From Miltoncostaea sp050249835 (GTDB lineage Bacteria > Actinomycetota > Thermoleophilia > Miltoncostaeales > Miltoncostaeaceae), in assembly GCA_050249835.1 (NCBI GenBank), contig JBFWPT010000003.1:62001-126000 (forward strand): a stretch of 64,000 nt of DNA, in the 5' to 3' direction. Shown here piece by piece: positions 16,856 to 25,883 of the stretch. The notes under the pieces were generated by a model. It was not told where the DNA came from, made no database searches, and worked only from the letters and a program-made list of their open reading frames with translations. Every line of letters starts with the position of its first letter. Positions within the stretch are counted from its first letter, which is position 1. Position numbers and translations under genes: made by a program.

Positions 16856-17668
16856 TCAGGCCTCCAGGTCGGCCGGCTCCCCGATGGTCAGCCAGCGGAA
16901 CCGGGCGGCGACCTCCGCCGGGGCGTCCGCCAGGGCGCGCTCCATGCCGCCGCGCCCGTCGGCGAAGTGCGCCCACCCCTCGTAGTGGACCGGCACCGCC
17001 ACGCGCGGACGCACCAGGGAGACCAACTCCACCGCGTCGCGGCCGGTCATCGTGAAGCGCAGCGGCCCCGTGACCGGGAAGCGGACGCCGCCGGCGTGGA
17101 TCAGCGCGACGCCCACGTCCAGGCGCTCCGCCACCTCACGCACCCCGTCGTACAGGACCGTGTCGCCGGAGATCCAGAGGACGCCGTGCTGCTGGCCCTC
17201 CCAGCGCAGCGCGAAGCCGGTCACCTCGCCCACGATGGGGCGGAAGCCCGGTGGGCCGTGCCGGCAGGGCGTCGCCGTGATCTCCAGGTCCGGCAGGCCC
17301 GGCTCCGTCAGCGACGTCGTGTCCCAGGGGCCCAGCCCCCGCGCGCCGCCGCCAAGACGGCCCGCCCCCGCCCGGGTCGTCACGACGACCCCGGCCCCGG
17401 GCAGCAGCGCCCGGCCGGCCGGGTCGAGGTTGTCGTCGTGGTGGTCGTGCGTCAGCAGGATCGCGTCGAGCGGCGGGAGATCGGTGGCGGCGATCGCCGG
17501 GCCCGCCGTCTTGCGGGACCCGGTGCCCCACCCGAAGCGGTACGCGGCCCCCGGGGGGTCGAAGGTGGGGTCGGTCAGCAGCCGGCGGCCGGCCGCCTCG
17601 ATGAGGACGGTCGGGCCGCCGACGGGCGTGACGCGGATCGTGCTCAGCGCGCGTGCGCCTCGGCCCAC
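16856..17668 (-). CDS. metallo-beta-lactamase fold hydrolase (UlaG-like)
   Basis: MBL-fold hydrolase, about 263-270 aa. VTPVGGPTVLIEAAGRRLLTDPTFDPPG, then the metal motif THDHHDDNLDPAGR, ISGDTVLYDG and the terminal VHYEGW histidine fit the UlaG/RomA group of lactonase or phosphodiesterase-like enzymes. GTG 17668 overlaps the upstream hydrolase gene by 25 bp. A CTG at 17647 right behind the upstream stop would give LSTIRVTPVGG and fits the conserved N-terminus better. Substrate unknown. Confidence 0.82.
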   Translation of the reverse strand: MGRGARALSTIRVTPVGGPTVLIEAAGRRLLTDPTFDPPGAAYRFGWGTGSRKTAGPAIAATDLPPLDAILLTHDHHDDNLDPAGRALLPGAGVVVTTRAGAGRLGGGARGLGPWDTTSLTEPGLPDLEITATPCRHGPPGFRPIVGEVTGFALRWEGQQHGVLWISGDTVLYDGVREVAERLDVGVALIHAGGVRFPVTGPLRFTMTGRDAVELVSLVRPRVAVPVHYEGWAHFADGRGGMERALADAPAEVAARFRWLTIGEPADLEA

Positions 17669-18003
17669 TCCAGCGCGTGGTCGGCGACCTTCTCCCAGCC
17701 GGGCGCCGACGGCAGCAGGTGGGGGCCCTCGAACTCGACGACCTCCGTCACCGTGCCCTCGCCCTTGTAGTGCTTGGCGTTGGAGCGCTGGATCGACGGC
17801 GGCATGAGGTGGTCCTCGGAGCCGGAGATGAACAGCAGGGGCGCCCGGTCCGCGTTGGAGTAGTCCACCCANNNNNNNNNNNNNNNNNNNNNNNNNNNNN
17901 NNNNNNNNNNNNNNNNNNNNNNNNNNNNNNNNNNNNNNNNNNNNNNNNNNNNNNNNNNNNNNNNNNNNNNNCCGTGGATCAGCACGATGGTCCTGTCGCT
18001 CAC
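17644..18003 (-). CDS. alpha/beta hydrolase (interrupted by gap)
   Basis: GTG 18003 after GGAGGGG starts SDRTIVLIH, the usual first strand of small actinobacterial alpha/beta hydrolases, and then the sequence enters the 100-N gap (17872-17971). The C-terminal part resumes with WVDYSNADRAPLLFISGSEDHLMPPSIQRSNAKHYKG, carrying the acid (SGSEDH) and ending at the catalytic His region (FEGPHLLPSAPGW). The nucleophile Ser segment is in the gap, so most of the catalytic domain is not visible. The MBL gene follows with overlap. Confidence 0.8.
   Translation of the reverse strand: MSDRTIVLIHXXXXXXXXXXXXXXXXXXXXXXXXXXXXXXXXXXWVDYSNADRAPLLFISGSEDHLMPPSIQRSNAKHYKGEGTVTEVVEFEGPHLLPSAPGWEKVADHALEWAEAHAR
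17872..17971. other. assembly gap (100 N) inside hydrolase gene
   Basis: Exactly 100 N; flanks share no overlap. Family length (about 230-280 aa) suggests roughly 150 residues are missing. Confidence 0.99.
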
Positions 18004-18095
18004 GGTCCCCTCCGTCGTCGCGGTCGCGGGCGCAGCATCCGGCCCCGCCGCGTCCCGGCGCAAGGACGAATTCCCCACGGTTCCGGACATGGGGC

Positions 18096-20587
18096 TCAGC
18101 GCGGCGGGTCGAGGGCCTCCCGGACGTGGCGCGCCAGCGCGTCCCGCTCGTAGGGCTTCGGCAGCAGGGGCAGGGGGTCGTCCGGGGAGACGGCGCCGTC
18201 GGCGTGCCCCGAGGTGAGCAGCACCGGCAGGTCCGGCCGCAGGGCCCGGGCGGCCCCGGCGAGCCGGCGCCCGTCCAACCCCGGCATCACGACGTCCGTG
18301 AACAGCAGGTCGATCTCCGCCCCCCCGCGCAGGAGGCCGAGCGCCTCGCCGGCGTCGGCTGCGGCGACGACCCGGTACCCGAGCGCCGCGAGCTGGTCCG
18401 CGGCGTACCGGCGCACGAGCGGCTCGTCCTCCACCAGCAGGATGGTCTCGTCGCCCCCGGTCGGGCGTGCCTCCGGCGCGCCCTCCTCGACGGGCTCGGG
18501 CGAGCGGGGGAGGTACAGGTGCACGACCGTGCCGTGGCCCGGCTCCGACTCCACGGCCACGTGGCCGTGGGACTGGGTCGCGAAGCCGTAGACCATCGAG
18601 AGGCCGAGACCCGAGCCGGCGCCGACCTCCTTCGTCGTGAAGAAGGGGTCGAACACGCGGCCGAGGTCCTCGGGCGCGATGCCGGTGCCGGTGTCGGCGA
18701 CGCTCACCCGCAGGTGCTCGCCCTCGGGCGGCCCGCCGGCGCCGGGCGGCACGACCACGTTCCGGCTGGTGATGGTCAGCACGCCCCCGGCACCCATCGC
18801 GTCGCGGGAGTTGAGGGCGAGGTTGAGCAGCGCCACCTCCAGCTGGGCCGCGTCCACGAGCGCCGGCCAGGCGTCCGCGGCGAGCCGGTGCTCGACGACC
18901 ACGTGGCGGCCGAGCGTGCGCGCCAGCAGGGGGCGCATGCCCAGGACGAGGGCGTTGACGTCCACGGGCCGCGGCGCGAGCGCCTGCCGGCGGGCGAAGG
19001 CAAGCAGGCTCCGGGTGAGCTCCGCGCCGCGCCGGGCCGCCGAGGCGGTGATGCCGGCGAGCTCGTGCAGATCGGGCCGCCCCGCCAGCTCGTCCTTCAT
19101 CAGCTCGGCGTTGCCCAGGATGACCGTCAGCAGGTTGTTGAAGTCGTGGGCGACGCCGCCGGTGAGCTGGCCGAGCGCCTCCAGGCGCTGGCCCTGGCGC
19201 ACCTGGTCCTCCAGCAGCCGCTGCTCGGTCACGTCGCGGATGCCCCCGAGCATCCGCCGCGGCACCCCGGCGGCGTCGCGCACCACGGATCCGCGGTCGG
19301 TGACCGTCGCGTAGGAGCCGTCGCCGCGCTGGAAGCGGTACTCCGCGGACCACTCGTCCCCGTCGGCGCCGAGCACCGCGTGGATGCTCTCGTGGACCGC
19401 CTCGCGGTCGTCGGGGTGGATGCGCCGGATCCAGGACTCGGGCCCGGGCTCGAGCTCCTCGGGCGCGTGCCCGAACAGCGCCTGCATCCCCGACCCCCAC
19501 CAGACCGCGTCGGTGTCGAGGTGCCAGTCCCAGACGGCGTCGGCGGCCGAGCGGGCGATGAGCCGGAACCGCTCATCCGCCTCGGCGAGCCGCGCGGCGG
19601 CGCGGGCCTCCTCGGTGCGGTCGCGGATGTGGATGCTGAGCCCGGTGGCCGTCGGATAGGCGCTCACCTCCTGCGCCCCGCCGGCCAGCCCGGCGGCGAA
19701 GCGGGCGGGACGGCCCGCCGTGACCGCGGCGGCGAGCTCGGCGACCAGGCCGGCGCCCGGCCCCTCCGGGACCGCGTCCCGCAGGTCCTCGCCGGAGAGC
19801 GACGACCCGGCGAGGCCGAGCAGCTCGGCGGCCTGGTCGTTGGCGAACACGACCCGCCACTCGGTGTCGAGCACCAGGAAGGCGTCCGTCATCCCCTCCA
19901 GGGTCGCCGCCAGGAGGGCGCCCAGGCGCTGCGCCTCGGTCTGGGCGGCCCGGAGGGCGGTGACGTCCTGGAGGGCCCCCGCGATGCGGACGAGCGCGCC
20001 GTCCTCGTCGTGCTCGGCGGCGCCCACCACGCGCGCCCAGACCGTCCGTCCGCGGCGCGAGGTCAGGGCCACCTCGATGTCGAANNNNNNNNNNNNNNNN
20101 NNNNNNNNNNNNNNNNNNNNNNNNNNNNNNNNNNNNNNNNNNNNNNNNNNNNNNNNNNNNNNNNNNNNNNNNNNNNNNNNNNNNCGGTGACGTCCTGGAG
20201 GGCCCCCGCGATGCGGACGAGCGCGCCGTCCTCGTCGTGCTCGGCGGCGCCCACCACGCGCGCCCAGACCGTCCGTCCGCGGCGCGAGGTCAGGGCCACC
20301 TCGATGTCGAACGGCGTCCCGTCGGCCGCGCAGCGCGCCAGCGCCTCCCGGATCATCGGCCGGTGCGCCGGGTCGTGGAGCGCGAGCGCCTCGGCCAGGC
20401 CCGGAGTGGCGCGGTCGGGCCAGTCGAGCATCTCGAAGATCTGCTCGGACCAGTAGACGGCGGATTCCGAGAGGTAGACCGCCCACCCGCCGACGCGCCC
20501 GATGTGCGCCGCGGTGCGCAGGAGGTCCGCGTCGCCGTGGGGGTCGGCGGGCCCCGCCCGCCGGTCGTCCGGGGCGCCGGAGGTCAT
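18096..20587 (-). CDS. PAS-domain hybrid histidine kinase with receiver domain (split by artefactual gap)
   Basis: Cytosolic sensor kinase with no membrane helix. Deleting the duplicated 127 nt plus the 100 N leaves an intact 754-aa frame. Order: PAS (about 30-145), PAS (about 155-265), PAS_3 with VWDWHLDTDAVWWG (about 285-400), H-box VAHDFNNLLTVILGNAEL, HATPase with NSRDAMGAGG, DTGTGIAPEDLGRVFDPFFTTK and GSGLGLSMVYGFATQSHG, and a C-terminal receiver (LLVEDEPLVRRY, phospho-acceptor in LFTDVVMPGLDG, KPYE). The H-box with HDFNN is of the type found in PAS hybrid kinases. No separate output gene is adjacent. Confidence 0.9.
20085..20184. other. assembly gap (100 N) flanked by identical 127-nt ends
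   Basis: The 127 nt before the gap (19958-20084) are identical to the 127 nt after it (20185-20311). 127 is a common maximal k-mer of short-read assemblers, so the two contigs probably abut and nothing is missing. Confidence 0.95.
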
Positions 20588-20679
20588 GCGCGCACACTAG
20601 TGCCGCCGGGCGGCCCCCGCGATGAGTCACGCCCGCCGCGGGCGTCTCACACGTGACGACCCCGACCGAGGAGCGCCCG

Positions 20680-21213
20680 ATGGACGCCGCCCCCCCGACC
20701 ACCGAGCTCGACGCCCGCTACGGTGACGCCGAGGAGGCCGTGCCCTGGGAGACCGCGCACGAGAGGTTCGCCGGCGCCGACCTCTACTGGGTCACCACTG
20801 TCCGCGAGGACGGCCGCCCGCACATGACGCCGCTGCTGTCCGTGTGGCACGACGGCGCCGCCCACTTCTGCACCGGGCCCGGCGAGCAGAAGGAGCGCAA
20901 CCTGGCCCACAGCCCGCTCTGCTCGCTCACCGTCACGAGCGACGTGCAGGACGGCCTGCAGGTGACCGTGGAGGGGGTGGCGCGCCGCGTGACCGACCCC
21001 GCCCGGCTGGCCGACCTGGCCGCGCTCTGGCCGGGCAAGTACGGGGACGAGTGGGCCTTCGAGCCCGCCGACGGCGGCTTCGCCCAGGCCGAGGGCGGGG
21101 AGGAGGGAGGGCCCTCCCTGGCGTATGTGTTCGCGGTCGCGCCGGTCACCGCATACGCCTTCGGGACGGGGCCGGTCTACTCGCAGACGCGATACCGCTT
21201 CGGGGCGGGGTGA
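20680..21213 (+). CDS. pyridoxamine 5'-phosphate oxidase-like split-barrel protein
   Basis: 177 aa, FMN/F420-binding split-barrel fold. WVTTVREDGRPHMTPLLSVWHDGAAHFCTGPGEQKERNLAHSPLCSLTV is the cofactor-binding half of PPOX-class proteins. ATG 20680 is preceded by GAGGAG at 7 nt spacing; an upstream GTG (20653) lacks an SD. The reduced substrate is unknown. It is divergent from the PAS kinase, and the 90-bp gap between them has only a 7-bp hairpin. Confidence 0.85.
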   Translation: MDAAPPTTELDARYGDAEEAVPWETAHERFAGADLYWVTTVREDGRPHMTPLLSVWHDGAAHFCTGPGEQKERNLAHSPLCSLTVTSDVQDGLQVTVEGVARRVTDPARLADLAALWPGKYGDEWAFEPADGGFAQAEGGEEGGPSLAYVFAVAPVTAYAFGTGPVYSQTRYRFGAG

Positions 21214-21555
21214 GTCTCACCGTCGTTCACACGTCCAGACTGGGACGCCAACCCTCGACCAATTGGTCGAGCCCTCCGCGACCAATCGGTCGAGGGGCCG
21301 GCGGCGGGTGCGGTATACGACGCCATCCGGCGCCGGCTGTCGCGGTATCCACCGGCGGTGATGCCGCAGAACGCCGTCACGAACGCGATCCCGGGATGCC
21401 GCAGCCCCGCCGCGAGGCGGTGCCTGTTACCGCATCACCGGCCGCATGATGCCGCACCGGTCCCCGGGAGGCGGGCCCGGTATCCTGGGCGGGGCGCCCT
21501 GGGCCGGTCGGCCCGGGTCCCGCCGGCCCAACAATCATGCCGAGATCGAGGGTTC
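21214..21555. other. 342-bp intergenic region with two operator-like palindromes
   Basis: No convincing gene on either strand. It holds the tandem palindromes at 21254-21292 and a possible -10 (TATCCT, near 21481); nothing else is recognisable. Confidence 0.7.
21254..21292. promoter_or_regulatory. tandem TetR-type operator palindromes
   Basis: CTCGACCAATTGGTCGAG (21254-21271) is a perfect 18-bp palindrome. CGACCAATCGGTCG (21279-21292) repeats its core 25 bp further on. CGACC-AAT-YGGTCG sites of this form are typical of TetR-family operators. No TetR gene lies next to them. Confidence 0.6.
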
Positions 21556-22005
21556 GTGAGCGTCCTGCGCGTCGTCGGTGAGCTGCCGCTCCCCTGCTCC
21601 CCCGAGCGGGCCTGGGAGCTCTTCGCGCGGGTGGAGGACTGGCCCCGCTGGGACCGGCTCGGGTCCCGCGACGCGGGGTGGCTGGAGGGGGAGCCGTGGA
21701 CCGTCGGCGCGCGCCTGCGCCTGGGTCACCGGCCGTTCACCTTCGACGGCGTCGTGGTCGTGGCCGACCCTCCCCGCGAGGTGGTGTGGGAGGCGCCCGG
21801 CCTCGGCATCCAGGGGCACCACGCGTTCCGCTTCCCGGAGCGTCCCGGAGGCTGCGCCATCCAGAGCGCGGAGACCTTCACCGGCCCCGGCGCCCGGTCC
21901 ATCAAGCCCCTCGTGCGGTGGTACTGGCGCCGGCACCTGATGTCGTTCCGGGCGCACGTGATCGCCGCGGGGCACGCGTCCTCGGCGTCCCGTCCCCGGC
22001 TCTGA
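21556..22005 (+). CDS. SRPBCC (START-like) family protein
   Basis: 149 aa, ligand-binding helix-grip fold. Starts VSVLRVVGELPLPCSPERAWELFARVEDWPRWD, the usual N-terminal strand-helix of polyketide cyclase/SRPBCC proteins, and ends with the long C-terminal helix (ARSIKPLVRWYWRRHLMSFRAHVI). GTG 21556 chosen by homology. No partner enzyme is adjacent; the tandem palindromes upstream may control it. Confidence 0.8.
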   Translation: MSVLRVVGELPLPCSPERAWELFARVEDWPRWDRLGSRDAGWLEGEPWTVGARLRLGHRPFTFDGVVVVADPPREVVWEAPGLGIQGHHAFRFPERPGGCAIQSAETFTGPGARSIKPLVRWYWRRHLMSFRAHVIAAGHASSASRPRL

Positions 22006-22173
22006 CGGAGCCCGCGCCCCCCTCCGAACGCCGAAGCGCGCCCGGCGGGCCCGCGGCGATCCCGTCGACGGGTGATTTCGCCCGCGGGCGATACGACGGA
22101 GGATCGTAATCGGATCGTGTCGTCCACAGCCCACGCCACCGACGACCACCGATCGACAGAAGGGGGAAGTTCC

Positions 22174-23727
22174 ATGTCGATCGCCCATGAGAACGGTGTG
22201 GCGACCCAGCAGATCCACGCGCCCCGGACGGCGGAGGCGCTCGTCGCGGGCGCGACGATCGCCCACGAGGTGGGCTGCGGCGCCCGTTCCGCCCGCGGTC
22301 ACGGGTACGAGCTGCGGGGGATGTCGCACGTGCCGGTGTCGCGGCTGCACGAGGGCCGCTTCGGCCGGATGTTCCGGCTGCCGCCGTTCGTGCCGAGCGA
22401 CGAGCGGATCGCCGAGATCGCCGCGTCCATCCCGGAGAACGCCACCGGCCCGACGCCGGAGCTGGACAACCCGGCGATCCCGGCCGGCTACACCTACCTC
22501 GGCCAGTTCATCGACCACGACCTGACCTTCGACCCGGCCTCCAGCCTGGAGCGCCAGAACGACCCGGACGCCCTCACCAACTTCCGCAGCCCCCGCTTCG
22601 ACCTGGACTGCGTGTACGGGCGTGGACCGAGCGACGACCCGTTCCTCTACGACCGGACGACCGAGAACCAGAAGATGCTGATCGGCCGCCACGACGACGA
22701 GGACGACCTGCCCCGCAACAGCCAGGACACGGCGCTGATCGGGGACCCGCGCAACGACGAGAACATCTTCGTGAGCCAGTTGCAGCTCACGATGCTCAAG
22801 TTCCACAACGCCGTCGTCGACCTGGTGGTCGCCACGCCGACGCTGCGGCGCGGCAGCGAGACGGTGTTCGAGGCGGCCCAGCGGATCGTGCGCTGGCACT
22901 ACCAGTGGGTCGTCGTCCACGACTTCCTGCGCCGCACCGTCGGCGAGGAGATGCTGAACGAGGTGCTCGACACCTCGGAGGGGACGCCGCGGGTGCGGCG
23001 CAGGTTCTTCACCTGGCGGTACGACCCGTACATGCCGGTGGAGTTCTCGGTGGCGGCGTACCGGTTCGGCCACAGCCAGATCCGCGGCCGCTACCGGCTC
23101 AACACGCTCGTCGGCCCGCTGCCGACGTTCCTGCCGCAGCCGGTGTCCGAGCAGCCGCTCGGCCACTTCGGCGGCTTCCGGATCCTGCCGCCGTTCTGGA
23201 CGATCGAGTGGGCGCGGTTCTTCGAGGTGGACGGCGCGGGCTCCGACGCGCGCCAGCCGACCCGCCTGATCGACACGAAGCTGGCGGACCCGCTGAAGGA
23301 GCTGCCGCCGGAGATCGGCGGCAACCGGCCGTCCCTGATCGACCGCAACCTCACCCGCGGGGCCCGGATGCTGCTCCCGTCGGGGCAGGACGTCGCCGCC
23401 AAGATGGGGGCTGATGTCCTCGACGACGACGAGCTCGCCCTGCCCGGCGGGGGACCCGCCCCATTGTGGTTCTACATCCTCCGCGAGGCCGAGACGCGCG
23501 CCGACGGCGTGCACCTCGGGGAGGTGGGGGGCCGCATCGTGGCCGAGGTGTTCCTCGGGCTGATGGAGGCGGACCCGTCCTCCTGGCTGCGCAACGAGCC
23601 GGGATGGACCCCGTTCCTGCCGGGCGCCGAGGCGGGTGACTTCACGATGCCCGACCTCGTCACGTTCACCGGCCACGGACTGGAGGTCACGGACCTGCCG
23701 AACCGTCCGCCGGCGCCGGACGCCTGA
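22174..23727 (+). CDS. animal-type haem peroxidase family protein
   Basis: 517 aa peroxidase of the peroxidase-cyclooxygenase superfamily. YTYLGQFIDHDLTFDP carries the distal His and Ca-binding Asp region; MPVEFSVAAYRFGHSQIRGRYRLN holds the catalytic Arg/proximal His region. No signal peptide is evident, so it may be cytosolic or exported by another route. ATG 22174 is preceded by AGGGGGAAG. Such bacterial members oxidise halides or phenols. Its last 41 bp overlap the convergent DNA methyltransferase gene. Confidence 0.9.
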   Translation: MSIAHENGVATQQIHAPRTAEALVAGATIAHEVGCGARSARGHGYELRGMSHVPVSRLHEGRFGRMFRLPPFVPSDERIAEIAASIPENATGPTPELDNPAIPAGYTYLGQFIDHDLTFDPASSLERQNDPDALTNFRSPRFDLDCVYGRGPSDDPFLYDRTTENQKMLIGRHDDEDDLPRNSQDTALIGDPRNDENIFVSQLQLTMLKFHNAVVDLVVATPTLRRGSETVFEAAQRIVRWHYQWVVVHDFLRRTVGEEMLNEVLDTSEGTPRVRRRFFTWRYDPYMPVEFSVAAYRFGHSQIRGRYRLNTLVGPLPTFLPQPVSEQPLGHFGGFRILPPFWTIEWARFFEVDGAGSDARQPTRLIDTKLADPLKELPPEIGGNRPSLIDRNLTRGARMLLPSGQDVAAKMGADVLDDDELALPGGGPAPLWFYILREAETRADGVHLGEVGGRIVAEVFLGLMEADPSSWLRNEPGWTPFLPGAEAGDFTMPDLVTFTGHGLEVTDLPNRPPAPDA

Positions 23728-24589
23728 CGCCGGCGCGCCCGCCGAGGCGGTGGCGCATCACCGCCACCGCCTCGGCGCTCTCGTCGACCAGCACGTAGCG
23801 GCGCCCCAGGTCGGCGGCGACCGCGCCGAGGGTGCCGCTGCCGGCGAAGAAGTCCAGGCACCAGCCGCCCGGCCGCGACGAGGCGGCCACGACGCGCCGC
23901 AGCACGCCCTCGGGCTTCTGGGTGGGATACCCGGTCCGCTCGCGGCTGCTGGTGCCGACGATCGTGTGCCACCAGACGTCCGTCGGCAGCTTGCCGCGCG
24001 CCGCCTTCTCCGGCGTCACGAGCCCGGGCGCCATGTAGGGCTCGCGGTCCACGGCCTCCGTGTCGAAGTGGTACCGCTCCCGGTCGCGCACGTAGACCAG
24101 GATCACGTCGTGCTTGGCCGGCCAGCGCCGCCGCGAGCGCCCGCCGTAGTCGTAGGCCCAGACGATCTCGTTGAGGAAGCACCCCCGGCCGAACAGGCCG
24201 TCGAGCATCACCTTCACGTAGTGCGACTCACGCGGGTCGAGGTGCACGTAGAGCGTCCCCCATGGCGCCAGCAGGCGCCGCGCGTGCTCGAGCCGGGGCG
24301 CCAGGAACGCCGGGTAGTCGTCGCCGAAGGCGTCCGCGTAGGAGATGCGCCCGGTCTCCCGCGAGCGGTAGCGCCGCCCCCCGAACCCGGTGCGGTCGCC
24401 GTCCGGGTCGCCCTCCACCTGCATGCGCCGGGCCGTGCGGGTGCCGCCCGTGTTGAAGGGGGGGTCGATGTAGACGAGGTCGAACGCGCCGTCCGGCAGC
24501 AGGGGGAGCACGGCGGCGTTGTCCGCCCCGACGACCAGGTCGTCGTCCAGCCGCAGGTCGTCCAGGTCGCCGGGTCCGAGGACGCGCAC
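23687..24589 (-). CDS. DNA methyltransferase, beta-class (N4/N6), orphan
   Basis: 300 aa amino-methyltransferase. The catalytic DPPFN motif (YIDPPFNTGGTR, about residue 42) precedes the AdoMet-binding FAGSGTLGAVAADLGRRYVLVDES near the C-terminus, the beta-class order. TGYPTQKPEGVLRRVVAASS is motif X-like. No endonuclease gene is adjacent, so it is likely a regulatory or solitary methylase. GTG 24589 lies 14 nt after the stop of the anti-sigma-like gene, placing it third in an ECF sigma operon. The 3' end overlaps the peroxidase gene. Confidence 0.9.
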   Translation of the reverse strand: MRVLGPGDLDDLRLDDDLVVGADNAAVLPLLPDGAFDLVYIDPPFNTGGTRTARRMQVEGDPDGDRTGFGGRRYRSRETGRISYADAFGDDYPAFLAPRLEHARRLLAPWGTLYVHLDPRESHYVKVMLDGLFGRGCFLNEIVWAYDYGGRSRRRWPAKHDVILVYVRDRERYHFDTEAVDREPYMAPGLVTPEKAARGKLPTDVWWHTIVGTSSRERTGYPTQKPEGVLRRVVAASSRPGGWCLDFFAGSGTLGAVAADLGRRYVLVDESAEAVAVMRHRLGGRAGVRRPAPADGSAGP

Positions 24590-24603
24590 TCAGGCGGCGT
24601 CCG

Positions 24604-25353
24604 TCAGCGGGCGGGGGCGACCGGGCGCAGCGCGCAGGGCTTCGCGCGCGCCAGGAGCTGGCAGCGGCGCAGCCGGGGGATGTCCAGGGTCGCGCCGTCG
24701 GATGCCCGCAGGCCCTCGCGCCGGATCGCCTCGGCGATGTCCGTCACCTCGTCCGTCGTGAGGTCCGGGGGGAAGGAGAAGGACGGCTGGAGGATCGTCC
24801 CGGCCGGGACGGCGTAGCCGAAGGGCGCCGTCAGGTCGAGGCGCGACCCGGATCGCAGGCGGCCCCAGACCGCCCCCTTCGGCAGGGGGGCGGCGAGCGC
24901 CGCCTCGTCCGGCAGCGTGCCGTCGGCGGACAGCGACTCCACCAGGCGGCGCAGCGCCCGCGGGTAGGTGGTCCCCGCGGGGAAGCGCAGGGAGGGAAGG
25001 GGCCGGGTCGTCTGGAGCCGGGCCGGGGTGCGGCTCGGCACGAGCCACGGGGCGCGGGCGAGCACGGCCGACTCGCGGACGCCCGCCGCGGCCTCGGGGG
25101 GCAGCGGCACCGACGTCTCGCTGCCCTGGTCGACCATGACGGCGGCCACGGCGCCGCCACCGGCGAGGACGGCGACCGCCCCTGCCAGCACGAGCGGGCG
25201 GCGCCAGGAGGGGCGCCGGCGCGGGCGGGCCCCGGGCGCGGGCGCCTCCACGGCCTCGCCCGCCGCGCGCGTCACGCGGGCGACGAGATCCTCGGAGGGC
25301 CCGGGGCCCTCCTCCACCGCACGGCGCACCCGGTCCACGACGGGATCCGTCAT
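24604..25353 (-). CDS. single-pass membrane protein, probable anti-sigma factor
   Basis: 249 aa: cytosolic N-terminus of about 55 residues (no zinc HxxxCxxC motif), one helix (PLVLAGAVAVLAGGGAVAAVMV) and an external domain of about 165 residues ending in LDIPRLRRCQLLARAKPCA. ATG 25353 overlaps the sigma factor stop (ATGA), the usual position of a cognate anti-sigma factor. Its external domain is homologous to the divergent lipoprotein at 26113: both share LTAPxG, DEVTDIAEAIR/DEALAVARAM and DIPRL/DVPRLxxCQ...PCA. The anti-sigma role is inferred from context only. Confidence 0.7.
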   Translation of the reverse strand: MTDPVVDRVRRAVEEGPGPSEDLVARVTRAAGEAVEAPAPGARPRRRPSWRRPLVLAGAVAVLAGGGAVAAVMVDQGSETSVPLPPEAAAGVRESAVLARAPWLVPSRTPARLQTTRPLPSLRFPAGTTYPRALRRLVESLSADGTLPDEAALAAPLPKGAVWGRLRSGSRLDLTAPFGYAVPAGTILQPSFSFPPDLTTDEVTDIAEAIRREGLRASDGATLDIPRLRRCQLLARAKPCALRPVAPAR

Positions 25354-25871
25354 CCGGCCGGCACCTCCAGCAGGCGGCGCAGGTCGGCGAGCGCGCGGTG
25401 CAGGCGCGAGTGGACCGTGCCCACCGGGACGCCCAGGATCTCCGCCGACTCCTGCGGCGAGAAGCCCAGGACGAACCGCAGCACCACCACCGCGCGGCGG
25501 TCGTGGTCGAGCCCGCGCAGGGCCTCGCGGACGTCGCGGGCGGCGTCGTCGGGGTCGGACCCCCCGCCGTGCAGCGTCTCGTCGAACTCCACCGCCGGGG
25601 GCGTGCGCGAGGAGAGCGTGATCGCCCGGTTGGCGACGATCCGGTTGACCCACGGGCCGAACGGGCGCCGCAGGTCGAAGCGGTCGAGGGCCGCGAAGGC
25701 GCGCTCGAACCCGTCCTGCACCGCGTCGTCGGCCAGGTCGCGCCGGCCGGTGATCGCGTAGGCCGCGCGCCACGCCGTCGCCACGTGACGGCCCGCCAGC
25801 TCCTCCGCGGCGCGCCCGTCGCCCTGGCGTGCGCGGGCGACCAGCGCCCCGTCGGATGAGATCCGGCTCAC
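25350..25871 (-). CDS. ECF-type RNA polymerase sigma factor
   Basis: 173 aa. Region 2: AAYAITGRRDLADDAVQDGFERAFAALDRFDLRRPFGPWVNRIVANRAI. Region 4: LDHDRRAVVVLRFVLGFSPQESAEILGVPVGTVHSRLHRALADLRRLL. Both are complete, with the short linker typical of ECF sigmas. GTG 25871 gives MSRISSDGALVARARQGD and follows a G-run. First gene of an operon with the anti-sigma-like protein and the DNA methyltransferase. The 164-bp inverted repeat starts 13 bp upstream and probably covers its promoter. Confidence 0.9.
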   Translation of the reverse strand: MSRISSDGALVARARQGDGRAAEELAGRHVATAWRAAYAITGRRDLADDAVQDGFERAFAALDRFDLRRPFGPWVNRIVANRAITLSSRTPPAVEFDETLHGGGSDPDDAARDVREALRGLDHDRRAVVVLRFVLGFSPQESAEILGVPVGTVHSRLHRALADLRRLLEVPAG

Positions 25872-25883
25872 CCCCCGGAATCT

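Noticed and set aside
19958..20311. Tandem duplication of a PAS segment
   Set aside because: Copies are exactly 127 nt and abut a 100-N placeholder, which marks an assembler overlap and not biology.
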